From the NCBI GenBank assembly GCA_038872535.1, contig JAVZJY010000013.1:1-28583 (forward strand): a stretch of 28,583 nt of DNA, in the 5' to 3' direction. Of the stretch, positions 21,702 through 28,583 are shown piece by piece. Every line of letters starts with the position of its first letter. Position 1 is the stretch's first letter. The position numbers were made by a program, and so were the translations under genes. This stretch comes from JASEJA01 sp038872535. GTDB lineage: Archaea; Thermoproteota; Bathyarchaeia; Bathyarchaeales; Bathycorpusculaceae. The notes beneath the pieces are model-generated. The model was not told where the DNA came from. It saw only the letters and a list, made by a program, of their open reading frames with translations, and ran no database searches.

Positions 21702-22700
21702 TTGCCTCTTTCAAAAGATGTTGGAGAAAGAAAAATAATTGAACTAATTCTGGAACAGTTAGAAAAGATGCCGAAGATGCCTATACCCTTCGGCGATGAC
21801 ATTTCCGCATATGATATTGGGAACGGCAAACTTGCAATATTAAAAACAGACATGCTTGTGGACAAAACAGATGTTCCTCAGAAAATGAGTCTTTGGCAAG
21901 CAGCCCGCAAGGCTGTTGTCATGAACATTAGCGATTTTGCAGCGAAAGGCGTTAAACCATTAGCAATTCTTGTATCTCTTGGACTTCCAAGGAGACTAAC
22001 GGAAAAGGATATAGAAGAAATTGGAAGCGGGTTGAATGCTGGAGCCCGAGAATATGGCGCTTATGTCATTGGAGGGGACACAAATGAAGCTTCAGACCTT
22101 GTAATTAGCATCTCGCTGTTTGGAATAGCTGAAAAAGGGGAAGTTATGCTGCGGAGTGGAGCAAAACGAGGAGACATTGTTGCGGTTACGGGCTTTTTTG
22201 GTAAAACAGCAGCTGGGTTAAAAATTCTTGTTGATGGATTTGAGGCGCCAGCCAAAATTCGCAAAGCACTTGTTGAATCAGTTTTGATGCCAAAGGCACG
22301 TTTAAAAGAGGGCTTAGCCCTAAGCCAAACAAAAGCGGTTACATCAGCGATAGACTCAAGCGACGGCTTAGCATGGAGCCTTCATGAAATTTCGAGGGCA
22401 AGCAAAATTGGCTTCTTAATTGACAAGCTTCCAATTGCTGATGAAGCTAAGAAATTTGCTGAAATCAATAGCATTGACCCTTTGGAGTTGACACTTTATG
22501 GAGGAGAGGAATATGAACTTGTTTTGACTCTAAAGCCAAAAATTTGGAAAAAGGCGGAAAGGGCTGTTGAAGAGGTTGGCGGCAAACTTTTGCCCATAGG
22601 AAAAGTTACAGCTGAAGAGCATGTTTTTCTAGAATTGAAGGGAAAGAAAATCGTTATTGAGCCTCGAGGTTGGGAACACTTCAAAAGCATTAAAGGTTAA
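21702..22700 (+). CDS. thiL: Thiamine-monophosphate kinase
   Basis: A 332-aa ATP-dependent enzyme making thiamine diphosphate from thiamine monophosphate, of the PurM/ThiL/HypE fold. Metal and nucleotide motifs are IPFGDDISAYD, LKTDMLVDKTDVP, AARKAVVMNISDFAAKGVKP, YVIGGDTNEA, GDIVAVTGFFGKTAAGL, TSAIDSSDGLAWSLHE and LYGGEEYELVLTL, in the expected order. The start is TTG 21702, supported by AAGGAGG at 8 nt spacing. A TATA-like TTTAAGTTTATAC lies at about 21657-21669. Only 27 nt separate it from the radical SAM gene, so the two are probably cotranscribed. Confidence 0.95.
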   Translation: MPLSKDVGERKIIELILEQLEKMPKMPIPFGDDISAYDIGNGKLAILKTDMLVDKTDVPQKMSLWQAARKAVVMNISDFAAKGVKPLAILVSLGLPRRLTEKDIEEIGSGLNAGAREYGAYVIGGDTNEASDLVISISLFGIAEKGEVMLRSGAKRGDIVAVTGFFGKTAAGLKILVDGFEAPAKIRKALVESVLMPKARLKEGLALSQTKAVTSAIDSSDGLAWSLHEISRASKIGFLIDKLPIADEAKKFAEINSIDPLELTLYGGEEYELVLTLKPKIWKKAERAVEEVGGKLLPIGKVTAEEHVFLELKGKKIVIEPRGWEHFKSIKG

Positions 22701-22727
22701 TTTTGGAGTGAACGGCAATATACTTGA

Positions 22728-23801
22728 GTGTTAATGTCTGATTTAACACGCTATCCGACTGTTCGAAAGGCGATATTTTATGAAAAATTAGCCAACGATA
22801 AAGTTAGATGTAGCCTCTGCGAGAGAAGATGCGAAATTCCATCTGGCTCAAAAGGGTTTTGCAAAACAAGGGTTAACATAAACGGCGAATTATACACGCT
22901 TGTTTATGGTTACATAAGCGCCATTGAAAGCCGCCCAATAGAAATAAAACCCTTCTTCCATTACTGGCCCGGCTCAACAGCCCTCACATTTTCCACATGG
23001 TCCTGCAATTTAAACTGCATCTGGTGCCAAAATTTTCACCTCTCAAAGGCTGAGCCAAAACCAGAAGAAGCCGCTTATTATCCGCCGGAAGAAATTGTTA
23101 AATTAGCCCTTTACAATGGTGATGCTGGTTTATGCGCAAGCTTTCAAGAGCCTACTCTTCTTTCCGAATGGGCAATTCACCTATTCAAACTTGGCAAAGA
23201 AAAAGGGATAAAATATTGCTGTTACGTCTCAAACGGATACATGACATTGGAAGTTCTTAAAGCGCTTTCTGAGGCTGGAATGGATGGACTAAAAATCGAT
23301 GTGAAAGGCAAAAGCGAAACCTATGCGAAATATTGCGGAGGCGCCGATGCAGAAAAGGTTTGGAGAAACGCATGTGAAGCCAAAAATTTAGGGTTGCATG
23401 TAGAAATTGTAAATTTGGTTGTTACGGACGTTAACGATGATGAAGAATCTTTAAGATGGGTTATTGAAAAACATTTGAAAAATGTTGGACCAGAAACTCC
23501 ACTGCATTTTACACGGTATTTTCCAGCCCACAAATTCAACAATCCACCAACAAAAATTGAAACTTTAGAGCGGGCTTATGAAATGGCAAAGAAGGCTGGA
23601 GTTCTTTATCCATACATTGGAAATGTTAACGGTCACAAATACGAAAACACGTATTGCCCAAACTGTGGAGAAAAACTGATTAAAAGATTTGGACCACAAG
23701 TGATAGCTTATTCCATTACTGAAGACAAGCGATGCCCAAAATGCGGCACACGTGTGCCAATAAAGGGCAAGCATAATCGGCGTTCGCATTGGAAATTTTA
23801 A
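22728..23801 (+). CDS. Radical SAM enzyme of the AmmeMemoRadiSam type
   Basis: A 357-aa protein from GTG 22728; ATG 22734 is the alternative. The N-terminal Cys block is VRCSLCERRCEI...GFCKTR (C28, C31, C35, C45). The radical SAM cluster motif is C93-x3-C97-x2-C100 in WSCNLNCIWCQN. SAM-binding elements such as FQEPTLL and KYCCYVSNGYM follow. This matches the radical SAM member of the AMMECR1-Memo-radical SAM system, related to pyruvate formate-lyase activating enzymes. The reaction of the system is not established. A C-terminal zinc ribbon (CPNCGEK, then CPKCGTR) is an added feature. AMMECR1 and Memo genes are not in this window. Confidence 0.88.
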   Translation: MLMSDLTRYPTVRKAIFYEKLANDKVRCSLCERRCEIPSGSKGFCKTRVNINGELYTLVYGYISAIESRPIEIKPFFHYWPGSTALTFSTWSCNLNCIWCQNFHLSKAEPKPEEAAYYPPEEIVKLALYNGDAGLCASFQEPTLLSEWAIHLFKLGKEKGIKYCCYVSNGYMTLEVLKALSEAGMDGLKIDVKGKSETYAKYCGGADAEKVWRNACEAKNLGLHVEIVNLVVTDVNDDEESLRWVIEKHLKNVGPETPLHFTRYFPAHKFNNPPTKIETLERAYEMAKKAGVLYPYIGNVNGHKYENTYCPNCGEKLIKRFGPQVIAYSITEDKRCPKCGTRVPIKGKHNRRSHWKF

Positions 23802-23803
23802 TT

Positions 23804-25030
23804 TTACTTCTTGAGGGTTTCATTGAGCCTTAAGTATAATATTGCGCCTATTGCTCTGCCAACCATTGAAATCATGTAGACAATTTGCAATCCAACAATT
23901 AAGCCGAAAGCATCAATCGTATAAGCGGATAGGTATCCTCCAATAAGGGAACCAACGAAAGAACTCATACCCAATACCAAATTGAATACAGCCGTGAAGC
24001 TTCCGCGGTACTCTGGCGGTGAAATGTCTAAGAGATAAGCGGTTATTCCTGCCTGCCCAAGAGCTGTGATTAAACCCCAGAATGCACCTATACCTATTAG
24101 GACGTTAATGTTTGGCGCGAAGGCGTAGGCTATTGGCACAGTTATCAGGCTGAACCTGTATAAGATTAAGGCTGGCTTTCTTCCCATCGTGTCTGTGAAT
24201 CTTCCAGCCCAACCCTGAAAAATTATGGTTAGCAGAGATTGGACAACAGAGAGTAAGGCTATTTGCAACATTGATGCGCCGAGCACGTCCACTTGCGTTC
24301 TTGGAAGGAGGGGCCAACAAATTGACATTGAGAATTCAAAGAAGCCTGCAATAGTGCAGTATTTGACGAATTCCGGGTTTTTTCTTGCATATTTTAGAGT
24401 GCTAAAAAAGTCTGAGGCGAATTCCTTTGTTAAGTTCAGTTTTTCGCCATTTTTCTTTTCTTTTATGGAAACCATTGGCAAGCATGAGATTATGCCGCAT
24501 AAGGTTGCAATTAACAATGGCAGAAACATCATTTCTTGCGGTGTTCCTCCAACACTTATCATGAGCCAGCCAGAGGCTATGGTGGCTATGAAGCTTCCAA
24601 TAGAAGTCCACAGGTTTATGTTGGCGTTTGCCCTTCCAAGCTTGGATGATGGAACCAAGTCGCCTATTAATGCCGTTATGGCGGGGGTTGCCATAGACCC
24701 CAAAACTGCTTGAACGGCGATTAATATTATCAGTTGAGTTGCATTTGCCACAAAAATCATTGGAATCCAAAGCAAAGCCATCGTCAATGTGCCTATAATT
24801 ATGAAGGGTACTCTGCGTCTCACTTTGTCGCTTAGTCTACCCCAGAAGACTTGCATTACATTGTTTGATATGTTTGATGATGATTGATACCATCCCATTT
24901 CTGCGGATGAGGCGCCAAGTTTTACGGCGTATGCTCCCATGAATGGGCTAACCATTCCGCTGCCCAAGGAGTTGACTACTGAGCGCACATAAAGTGGTTT
25001 CAGATTCGCTTCTTTTTCGTCTGCTTCCAA
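23804..25030 (-). CDS. MFS transporter
   Basis: A 408-aa integral membrane protein with about 12 TM segments. The loop 2-3 signature is WGRLSDKVRRRVPF, repeated in the second half as WAGRFTDTMGRKPAL, which marks the two homologous six-helix halves. MFS permeases move small solutes by proton or substrate exchange. The substrate cannot be told. The start is TTG 25030, and no strong ribosome site is visible, so a short leader is likely. It is convergent with the radical SAM gene, with 2 nt between stops. The gap 25031-25221 is AT-rich; I see only a possible TATA (TTTTTAAGC, about 25093-25085). Confidence 0.88.
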   Translation of the reverse strand: MEADEKEANLKPLYVRSVVNSLGSGMVSPFMGAYAVKLGASSAEMGWYQSSSNISNNVMQVFWGRLSDKVRRRVPFIIIGTLTMALLWIPMIFVANATQLIILIAVQAVLGSMATPAITALIGDLVPSSKLGRANANINLWTSIGSFIATIASGWLMISVGGTPQEMMFLPLLIATLCGIISCLPMVSIKEKKNGEKLNLTKEFASDFFSTLKYARKNPEFVKYCTIAGFFEFSMSICWPLLPRTQVDVLGASMLQIALLSVVQSLLTIIFQGWAGRFTDTMGRKPALILYRFSLITVPIAYAFAPNINVLIGIGAFWGLITALGQAGITAYLLDISPPEYRGSFTAVFNLVLGMSSFVGSLIGGYLSAYTIDAFGLIVGLQIVYMISMVGRAIGAILYLRLNETLKK

Positions 25031-25221
25031 TTTTGGGTCACGTTTGCGATTCTGTTTAGATTTTTCAATAGAGCATATTGGAAGCTTAAAAACTAATCGT
25101 GCGCTCTAGTTAAGGATTTGCATGTTATTTTTAGAATTTTTGAAGCGAAAATTATATTTGAAAGTTCTTTTTGCCTTTCAATCTCGGTTCGGGGTTCAGA
25201 ATTTTGGGCGAAAACTTTAGC

Positions 25222-25512
25222 CTACTTCTTTTTATTTTTCCGCTTTTTAACAAGCGTTACTGTGGATGTTTGAGTTAACTGCCGAATTTTTGCGTTTGGA
25301 AATATGCGTTCAATTTCTTTTCGAAGCCTTGTTAGGTTCACTTCGCCATAAGTTTTCACGTCTATTATGGGTTTTTCATTTTCGTCATAACTCACGGACA
25401 CCGTGTATCCCGAACCAACTTCAACCTGGGTTGGTTCCAAAACAAAACTTGATTCTCCAGTTTCCATTTCAACGATGTCTTGAGCCTCATGTTTTTGTTT
25501 ACGCTCTGCCAT
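25222..25512 (-). CDS. Small conserved hypothetical protein with basic tail
   Basis: A 96-aa protein from ATG 25512; a GTG at 25521 would add three residues. I do not recognise the family. The N-terminus is charged (MAERKQKHEAQDIVEMETGE). The middle is beta-rich (SSFVLEPTQVEVGSGYTVSV, then KPIIDVKTYGEVNLTRLRKEI). The C-terminus is strongly basic (VTLVKKRKNKKK). A small globular domain with a nucleic-acid-binding tail is a reasonable reading but is inference. It lies 53 nt upstream of... the next gene on the same strand is the MFS gene, 191 nt away; trmY ends 53 nt upstream. Confidence 0.6.
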   Translation of the reverse strand: MAERKQKHEAQDIVEMETGESSFVLEPTQVEVGSGYTVSVSYDENEKPIIDVKTYGEVNLTRLRKEIERIFPNAKIRQLTQTSTVTLVKKRKNKKK

Positions 25513-25565
25513 CTTAACCACAACATTCTAAAAACGCCATATTGAAATTAAAAGATTATTATGTT

Positions 25566-26132
25566 TCAATACTGATTTGCTGTTCTGTCTAAGAGATAAT
25601 TTAGAACTGTTATGCAAGAAGCCGCCAAATAAGGTTTCTTGCCCAAAGAAACTTTTTCACCATAACGCAGGGCGAAAGCCTCAACTCTTTTAGGTAAACC
25701 CACATGATCTCCTAAAACAAAAACTGGTTTTTCGCCAATTTTTGTTTCAAATATATCCTTTCCACCCTCCTCCAAAACATAAATTTTTGATTCCTCAGCC
25801 CTAGCTTTAATGAAAGCCTCAAAACTCATTTTGGACAGGCTTATGCCCGGATGCGCTTTTCCAGCCAAAACCTTTTTCAGGATTTGCTTCCATGTTTCAT
25901 GGTCTGTGCGGACATCGTGAAGGGTTGCGCCATCTATTTTTAAGTGAAGCGGCGGTTTTGGCGGACCATTTAGAACAGCGTGGAAGACGATGTCTTTGCG
26001 GATGGCATGGGATAGAAAGAGGCTGGCAATGGCACACTCGTAAACTATGTCCAAGCGCCCAGCATCATGCAAATTCTTCCAGTTCGAATCCGTCCTGCCC
26101 AAACGAGAATACAAAACAAATTCCCGCATCAA
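25566..26132 (-). CDS. trmY: tRNA pseudouridine-54 N1-methyltransferase
   Basis: A 188-aa SPOUT-class methyltransferase that makes m1-pseudouridine at position 54 in the tRNA T loop of archaea. Family blocks are MREFVLYSRLGRT at the start, GRLDIVYECAIASLFLSHAIRKDIVF, LNGPPKPPLHLKIDG, the knot segment PVFVLGDHVGLPK, and SLGKKPYLAASCITVLNYLLD at the C-terminus. An ATG at 26132 is followed directly by a second at 26129; the latter gives the standard N-terminus. The gap 26133-26331 to the DUF401 gene shows no supported gene. Confidence 0.93.
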   Translation of the reverse strand: MMREFVLYSRLGRTDSNWKNLHDAGRLDIVYECAIASLFLSHAIRKDIVFHAVLNGPPKPPLHLKIDGATLHDVRTDHETWKQILKKVLAGKAHPGISLSKMSFEAFIKARAEESKIYVLEEGGKDIFETKIGEKPVFVLGDHVGLPKRVEAFALRYGEKVSLGKKPYLAASCITVLNYLLDRTANQY

Positions 26133-26331
26133 CTTTCCCTCATAACATTGTATAGTTCGTGAAAATTATCATTTACTGTTCGCCCAAACACCCTTGCAAG
26201 CACCTTGCTATTTACAAAAAGAAAAGATGATTCGGCTAGAGATTACTAAAACTAACAAGGCAAGGATAAAGCCTATAGGGGAAGGGGCTGTAAAATCCTA
26301 AGGGAGACTATCTAGGGCTACGGTTTTATTT

Positions 26332-27588
26332 TCAAATTAGAAAATAGATTAAAAGCGTAACCGCAAACGTCACCAAAAAAGAGGGAATAACATACCTATA
26401 GGCTTTTCCAATAGAACATCTGAAATAATCAGCTGTAAATGTAAAACACAAATGAGTTGGCGCAATCACATACCCAAGATAAGCACTCATGTAAACAAGC
26501 GAAACAACATTAGGCAAAAACTGCACAACCCCCTCCATAATCGAAACGCTTATAGACACCCCAGCCAAAGGCGAACCCGTCAGAAACCCTAAAACACCAG
26601 GGATAACCGCCAAAAAAAACACAACATTAACATTTCCATCCACAATAAAACTTTTGAAAACTTCAGACACCCCAGCAGCCTTAATAACATTCCTCAATAA
26701 GAAAGCACCATAAACCGCAAATGTAACTCCATAAATCCCCCTATTCTTCAAAGGCTTCACAAGAATCCTCGCATTTGCTCTCGAAACAAAAATCAAAACA
26801 ATAATCCCAACAACCGTCGCAAAAAGAACATCAAAACCCTGCTGAGACAAATTAAACCCCACCAAACCCAAAGAAACAACCACAACAATCGTCGACAAAA
26901 TCGGAGAAAAAGAAACAAAGAAGCTCCACAAGTTTGAGCCCAACCCGTTTCCTTCACAACTCCCTCCGCTCTTTACATTTGAAACCCTCCAAAAAGCCAC
27001 AAAATACCCAACAACCACCATAACAACAACAACCGGAATCTGACGCAAAATTATCAAAAACATAGACACATTAGTAAGCGCCGCAGTTGCCACTAACACC
27101 TGACTAATAGGATAAACTGGAAAAATCGTGTGCCTAAACCACAAGTTCACATAAGTTTTCTTTTCCCGCGTCAACCCCAACTTTTCCGTTTCAACATCCA
27201 CTATAGGCGCAGACATTAACGCTCCACCAGCAACAGGCAAAAAACCAATCACAGCCGGAAGCACACTTGAAATTATTTTTGAATTTTTAACAATTCTGCT
27301 TAAGCTCTCGCTTAGACGCTTAATTACCCCTGTTTCATTGTAAAGCTGACTCAAAAAAGTAATTCCAAAAGTTGCAAACACAACCAAAATCGCCTGCAAA
27401 CCTTCAACCGTTGAATAATCGGTGGTGTCAAAAACCACCTTAGGAATACTTTGCCAATTAACCGTAAGCAAAGCCAAAAGCAAAGCCGTCACATTCAACG
27501 TTATTGCAAGATTCGCACGCTTATACAACAATACCCCAAGAAAACAGAAGGCAAGAATGACAGCCGGTAAAGGATCTACAAGTCCCAT
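26332..27588 (-). CDS. DUF401 family membrane protein (putative permease)
   Basis: A 418-aa polytopic protein with about ten TM segments. It has the DUF401 signatures SSVLPAVIGFLPVAGGALMS followed by APIVDVE, EKKTYVNLWFRHTIFPVYPI in the middle, and SPLAGVSISVSI with YLGYVIAPTHLCFTFTADYF near the C-terminus. DUF401 proteins are distantly related to gluconate/anion permeases, so secondary transport of an organic anion is a fair guess, but no substrate is known. The second half repeats motifs of the first in inverted form, as in that superfamily. ATG 27588. It is divergent from the deoxyribosyltransferase-like gene. Confidence 0.85.
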   Translation of the reverse strand: MGLVDPLPAVILAFCFLGVLLYKRANLAITLNVTALLLALLTVNWQSIPKVVFDTTDYSTVEGLQAILVVFATFGITFLSQLYNETGVIKRLSESLSRIVKNSKIISSVLPAVIGFLPVAGGALMSAPIVDVETEKLGLTREKKTYVNLWFRHTIFPVYPISQVLVATAALTNVSMFLIILRQIPVVVVMVVVGYFVAFWRVSNVKSGGSCEGNGLGSNLWSFFVSFSPILSTIVVVVSLGLVGFNLSQQGFDVLFATVVGIIVLIFVSRANARILVKPLKNRGIYGVTFAVYGAFLLRNVIKAAGVSEVFKSFIVDGNVNVVFFLAVIPGVLGFLTGSPLAGVSISVSIMEGVVQFLPNVVSLVYMSAYLGYVIAPTHLCFTFTADYFRCSIGKAYRYVIPSFLVTFAVTLLIYFLI

Positions 27589-27699
27589 TTGTTAACTCTC
27601 ACTTTCACTAAATGTTTAGAAAAAGCAAAATATCCGCCACACTCTTAATTTTTTCGTCTAAAACAGATAAAACATTCACTGACCAAGTGATGGTTGAAC

Positions 27700-28101
27700 A
27701 TGAAAAGGAAAGTTTTCATTTCAGGCCCTATCCAATGCATGGAAAAAGAACAATCTTACAGACAAATCATCCGTGAAATCTGCGTTCGCTGCGGTTACGA
27801 ACCCATAGACCCATGGGAACGCGAAAAAACTATCTACAGAGGAACCGAGCACGACTGGTGGAGTAATGTTCCAGCAGCCGATTTTATAAGAAGAGATTTA
27901 GAAGACATAGAAAAATGCGATATTTTAATCGCCTATCTTCCAAAACTTTCAGCCGGAACATGCATGGAACTCTTCTACGCCAAACTCAAAAACAAACAAA
28001 CCATTTGCATATGTCAAATCAAAACCCCAAGCCCATGGATAACAACTCACTCAGACATAATGTTGAAAAAGATAGACGAGCTTGAAGATATTCTAGAGTA
28101 A
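27700..28101 (+). CDS. Nucleoside 2-deoxyribosyltransferase-like protein
   Basis: A 133-aa Rossmann-like protein from ATG 27700; TTG 27694 is two codons upstream. The pattern KVFISGPI at the start, FIRRDLEDIEKCDILIAYLP in the middle and SAGTCMELFYAKLKNKQTICI near the end is that of nucleoside 2-deoxyribosyltransferases. Here D, G-T and E (in GTCMELFYA) form the usual base-exchange/N-glycosidase site. It may hydrolyse or exchange the base of nucleosides or nucleotides, or belong to a DNMP-hydrolase-like branch. It stands alone between DUF401 and tRNA-Gly. Confidence 0.8.
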   Translation: MKRKVFISGPIQCMEKEQSYRQIIREICVRCGYEPIDPWEREKTIYRGTEHDWWSNVPAADFIRRDLEDIEKCDILIAYLPKLSAGTCMELFYAKLKNKQTICICQIKTPSPWITTHSDIMLKKIDELEDILE

Positions 28102-28176
28102 ACGTTTATCCATTGAAGCCCAATTTAGAAAAACAAAATAAGAACCTCAACAAAATCTCTTTAACCAATGATACAA

Positions 28177-28254
28177 GCGGTCGTAGTCTAGCCTGGTCTA
28201 GGACATCAGCCTGCCACGCTGACGACCCGGGTTCAAATCCCGGCGACCGCACCA
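28177..28254 (+). tRNA. tRNA-Gly (GCC)
   Basis: Acceptor GCGGTCG pairs with CGACCGC, followed by A73 and an encoded CCA (28252-28254). D arm GTCT/GGAC with A14 and GG18-19. Anticodon arm TCAGC-CTGCCAC-GCTGA, anticodon GCC at 28213-28215. The variable loop is a normal CGAC. T arm CCGGG-TTCAAAT-CCCGG. No intron is present, which contrasts with tRNA-Trp and tRNA-Pro in this window. Confidence 0.95.
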
Positions 28255-28419
28255 ACCCATATTGGTCTTTACAGGTTTAATTTTCATCGAAGTCCATGAC
28301 ATTGCAGAAAACTTAAGGGCATAAGTCCTACTGGCTTGATTTTACACAAAAATGGATGCGATTTGTTTATGTTTAACCATCATGTTAGTATTCAAAGTCA
28401 AAAAGCGAGAGTGAAATTG

Positions 28420-28583
28420 ATGGAAGCCAATAAAGGTTATATTACCATGCTGCATGGTGCCGGCGGAGCCGTCATGCACGAGCTTGTTAGGAATTACATA
28501 GTTAAATATTTTGGCGGTTCCGGTGATGCTGAGGTTCCACTGGAAGCCTTGGACGATGCTGCGGTTGTAGGCGGTGTTGTTTT
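28420..28583 (+). CDS. hypE: HypE-like hydrogenase maturation protein, N-terminal part (runs off window)
   Basis: The first 54 codons read YITMLHGAGGAVMHELVRNYI, then KYFGGSG and LEALDDAAVVGGVVF. HGAGG...MHEL and LDDAAV are the N-terminal signatures of HypE, the PurM-fold enzyme that dehydrates the carbamoyl group to form the cyanide ligand of NiFe hydrogenases. A GTG three codons upstream (28411) is an alternative start. A TATA-like TTTATGTTTA lies at about 28366-28375. The relative ThiL also occurs in the window, but the HGAGG N-terminus favours HypE. The stretch 28255-28410 holds only this promoter. Confidence 0.85.
   Translation, partial: MEANKGYITMLHGAGGAVMHELVRNYIVKYFGGSGDAEVPLEALDDAAVVGGVV

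Noticed and set aside
26228..26302. 24-codon frame starting MIRLEITK on the plus strand
   Set aside because: Too short, no ribosome site or family resemblance. Also considered as a C/D RNA because of a GATGAT run, but no D box or guide spacing was found.
1..28583. Defence island, prophage or CRISPR array
   Set aside because: No repeats with spacers, integrase, transposase, nuclease-helicase or phage structural genes were found; the content is core metabolism and translation.

Overview
This window is archaeal chromosome, most likely from a member of the Bathyarchaeia or a related TACK lineage. That placement is an inference from gene content, not a phylogeny. The signs are archaeal-type Tyr-, Trp- and two-subunit Phe-tRNA synthetases, archaeal DnaG, a UPF0292 Toprim protein, TrmY, DUF1512 and DUF401 proteins, a type II methionine aminopeptidase, a lone 5S rRNA, TATA-box promoters, frequent TTG starts and tRNA genes carrying introns. 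The genes are dense, mostly on the minus strand, and largely housekeeping. No CRISPR array, transposase, prophage or IS element was seen.

Layout. Positions 1-5500 (minus strand) hold pheS-pheT, a 395-nt gap with a strongly structured candidate RNA, then tyrS, a Toprim protein and the start of dnaG. trpS diverges from pheS, so the synthetases for all three aromatic amino acids lie within 6.1 kb. Positions 6.9-10.7 kb hold a flavin reductase, a UPF0173 hydrolase, map, a two-TM zinc-ribbon protein and a DUF1512 protein. Positions 10.77-12.13 kb hold 5S rRNA (minus), a nucleotidyltransferase-fold protein (minus) and tRNA-Trp (plus) with a 66-nt intron and a second insertion. Positions 12.1-16.3 kb (minus) hold a GlpX-type fructose-1,6-bisphosphatase, an enolase-superfamily epimerase and an ABC-2 exporter pair. 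A 46-aa CxxC protein and an MBL-fold hydrolase follow, separated by a 10-bp inverted repeat.

Positions 17.7-20.7 kb are a ferrous-iron operon: DtxR-like regulator, FeoA, FeoB. It ends against a serine-hydrolase remnant and tRNA-Pro. Positions 21.1-25.5 kb hold a Cys-rich protein, tRNA-Thr, thiL, a radical SAM enzyme of the AmmeMemoRadiSam type, an MFS transporter and a small hypothetical protein. Positions 25.5-28.6 kb hold trmY, a DUF401 permease, a nucleoside 2-deoxyribosyltransferase-like protein, tRNA-Gly and the start of hypE, which implies a NiFe hydrogenase elsewhere.

The most interesting material is RNA. (1) The tRNA-Trp intron has the exact spacing of a cis-acting box C/D methylation guide for positions 34 and 39, but its terminal boxes are degenerate. 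(2) tRNA-Trp and tRNA-Pro each carry an extra 29 nt at the same place in the variable loop. (3) The gap between pheT and tyrS folds on the minus strand into nested helices with GNRA-type loops, and I cannot assign it to a known family. (4) dnaG has a perfect Shine-Dalgarno sequence with ACG where ATG should be.
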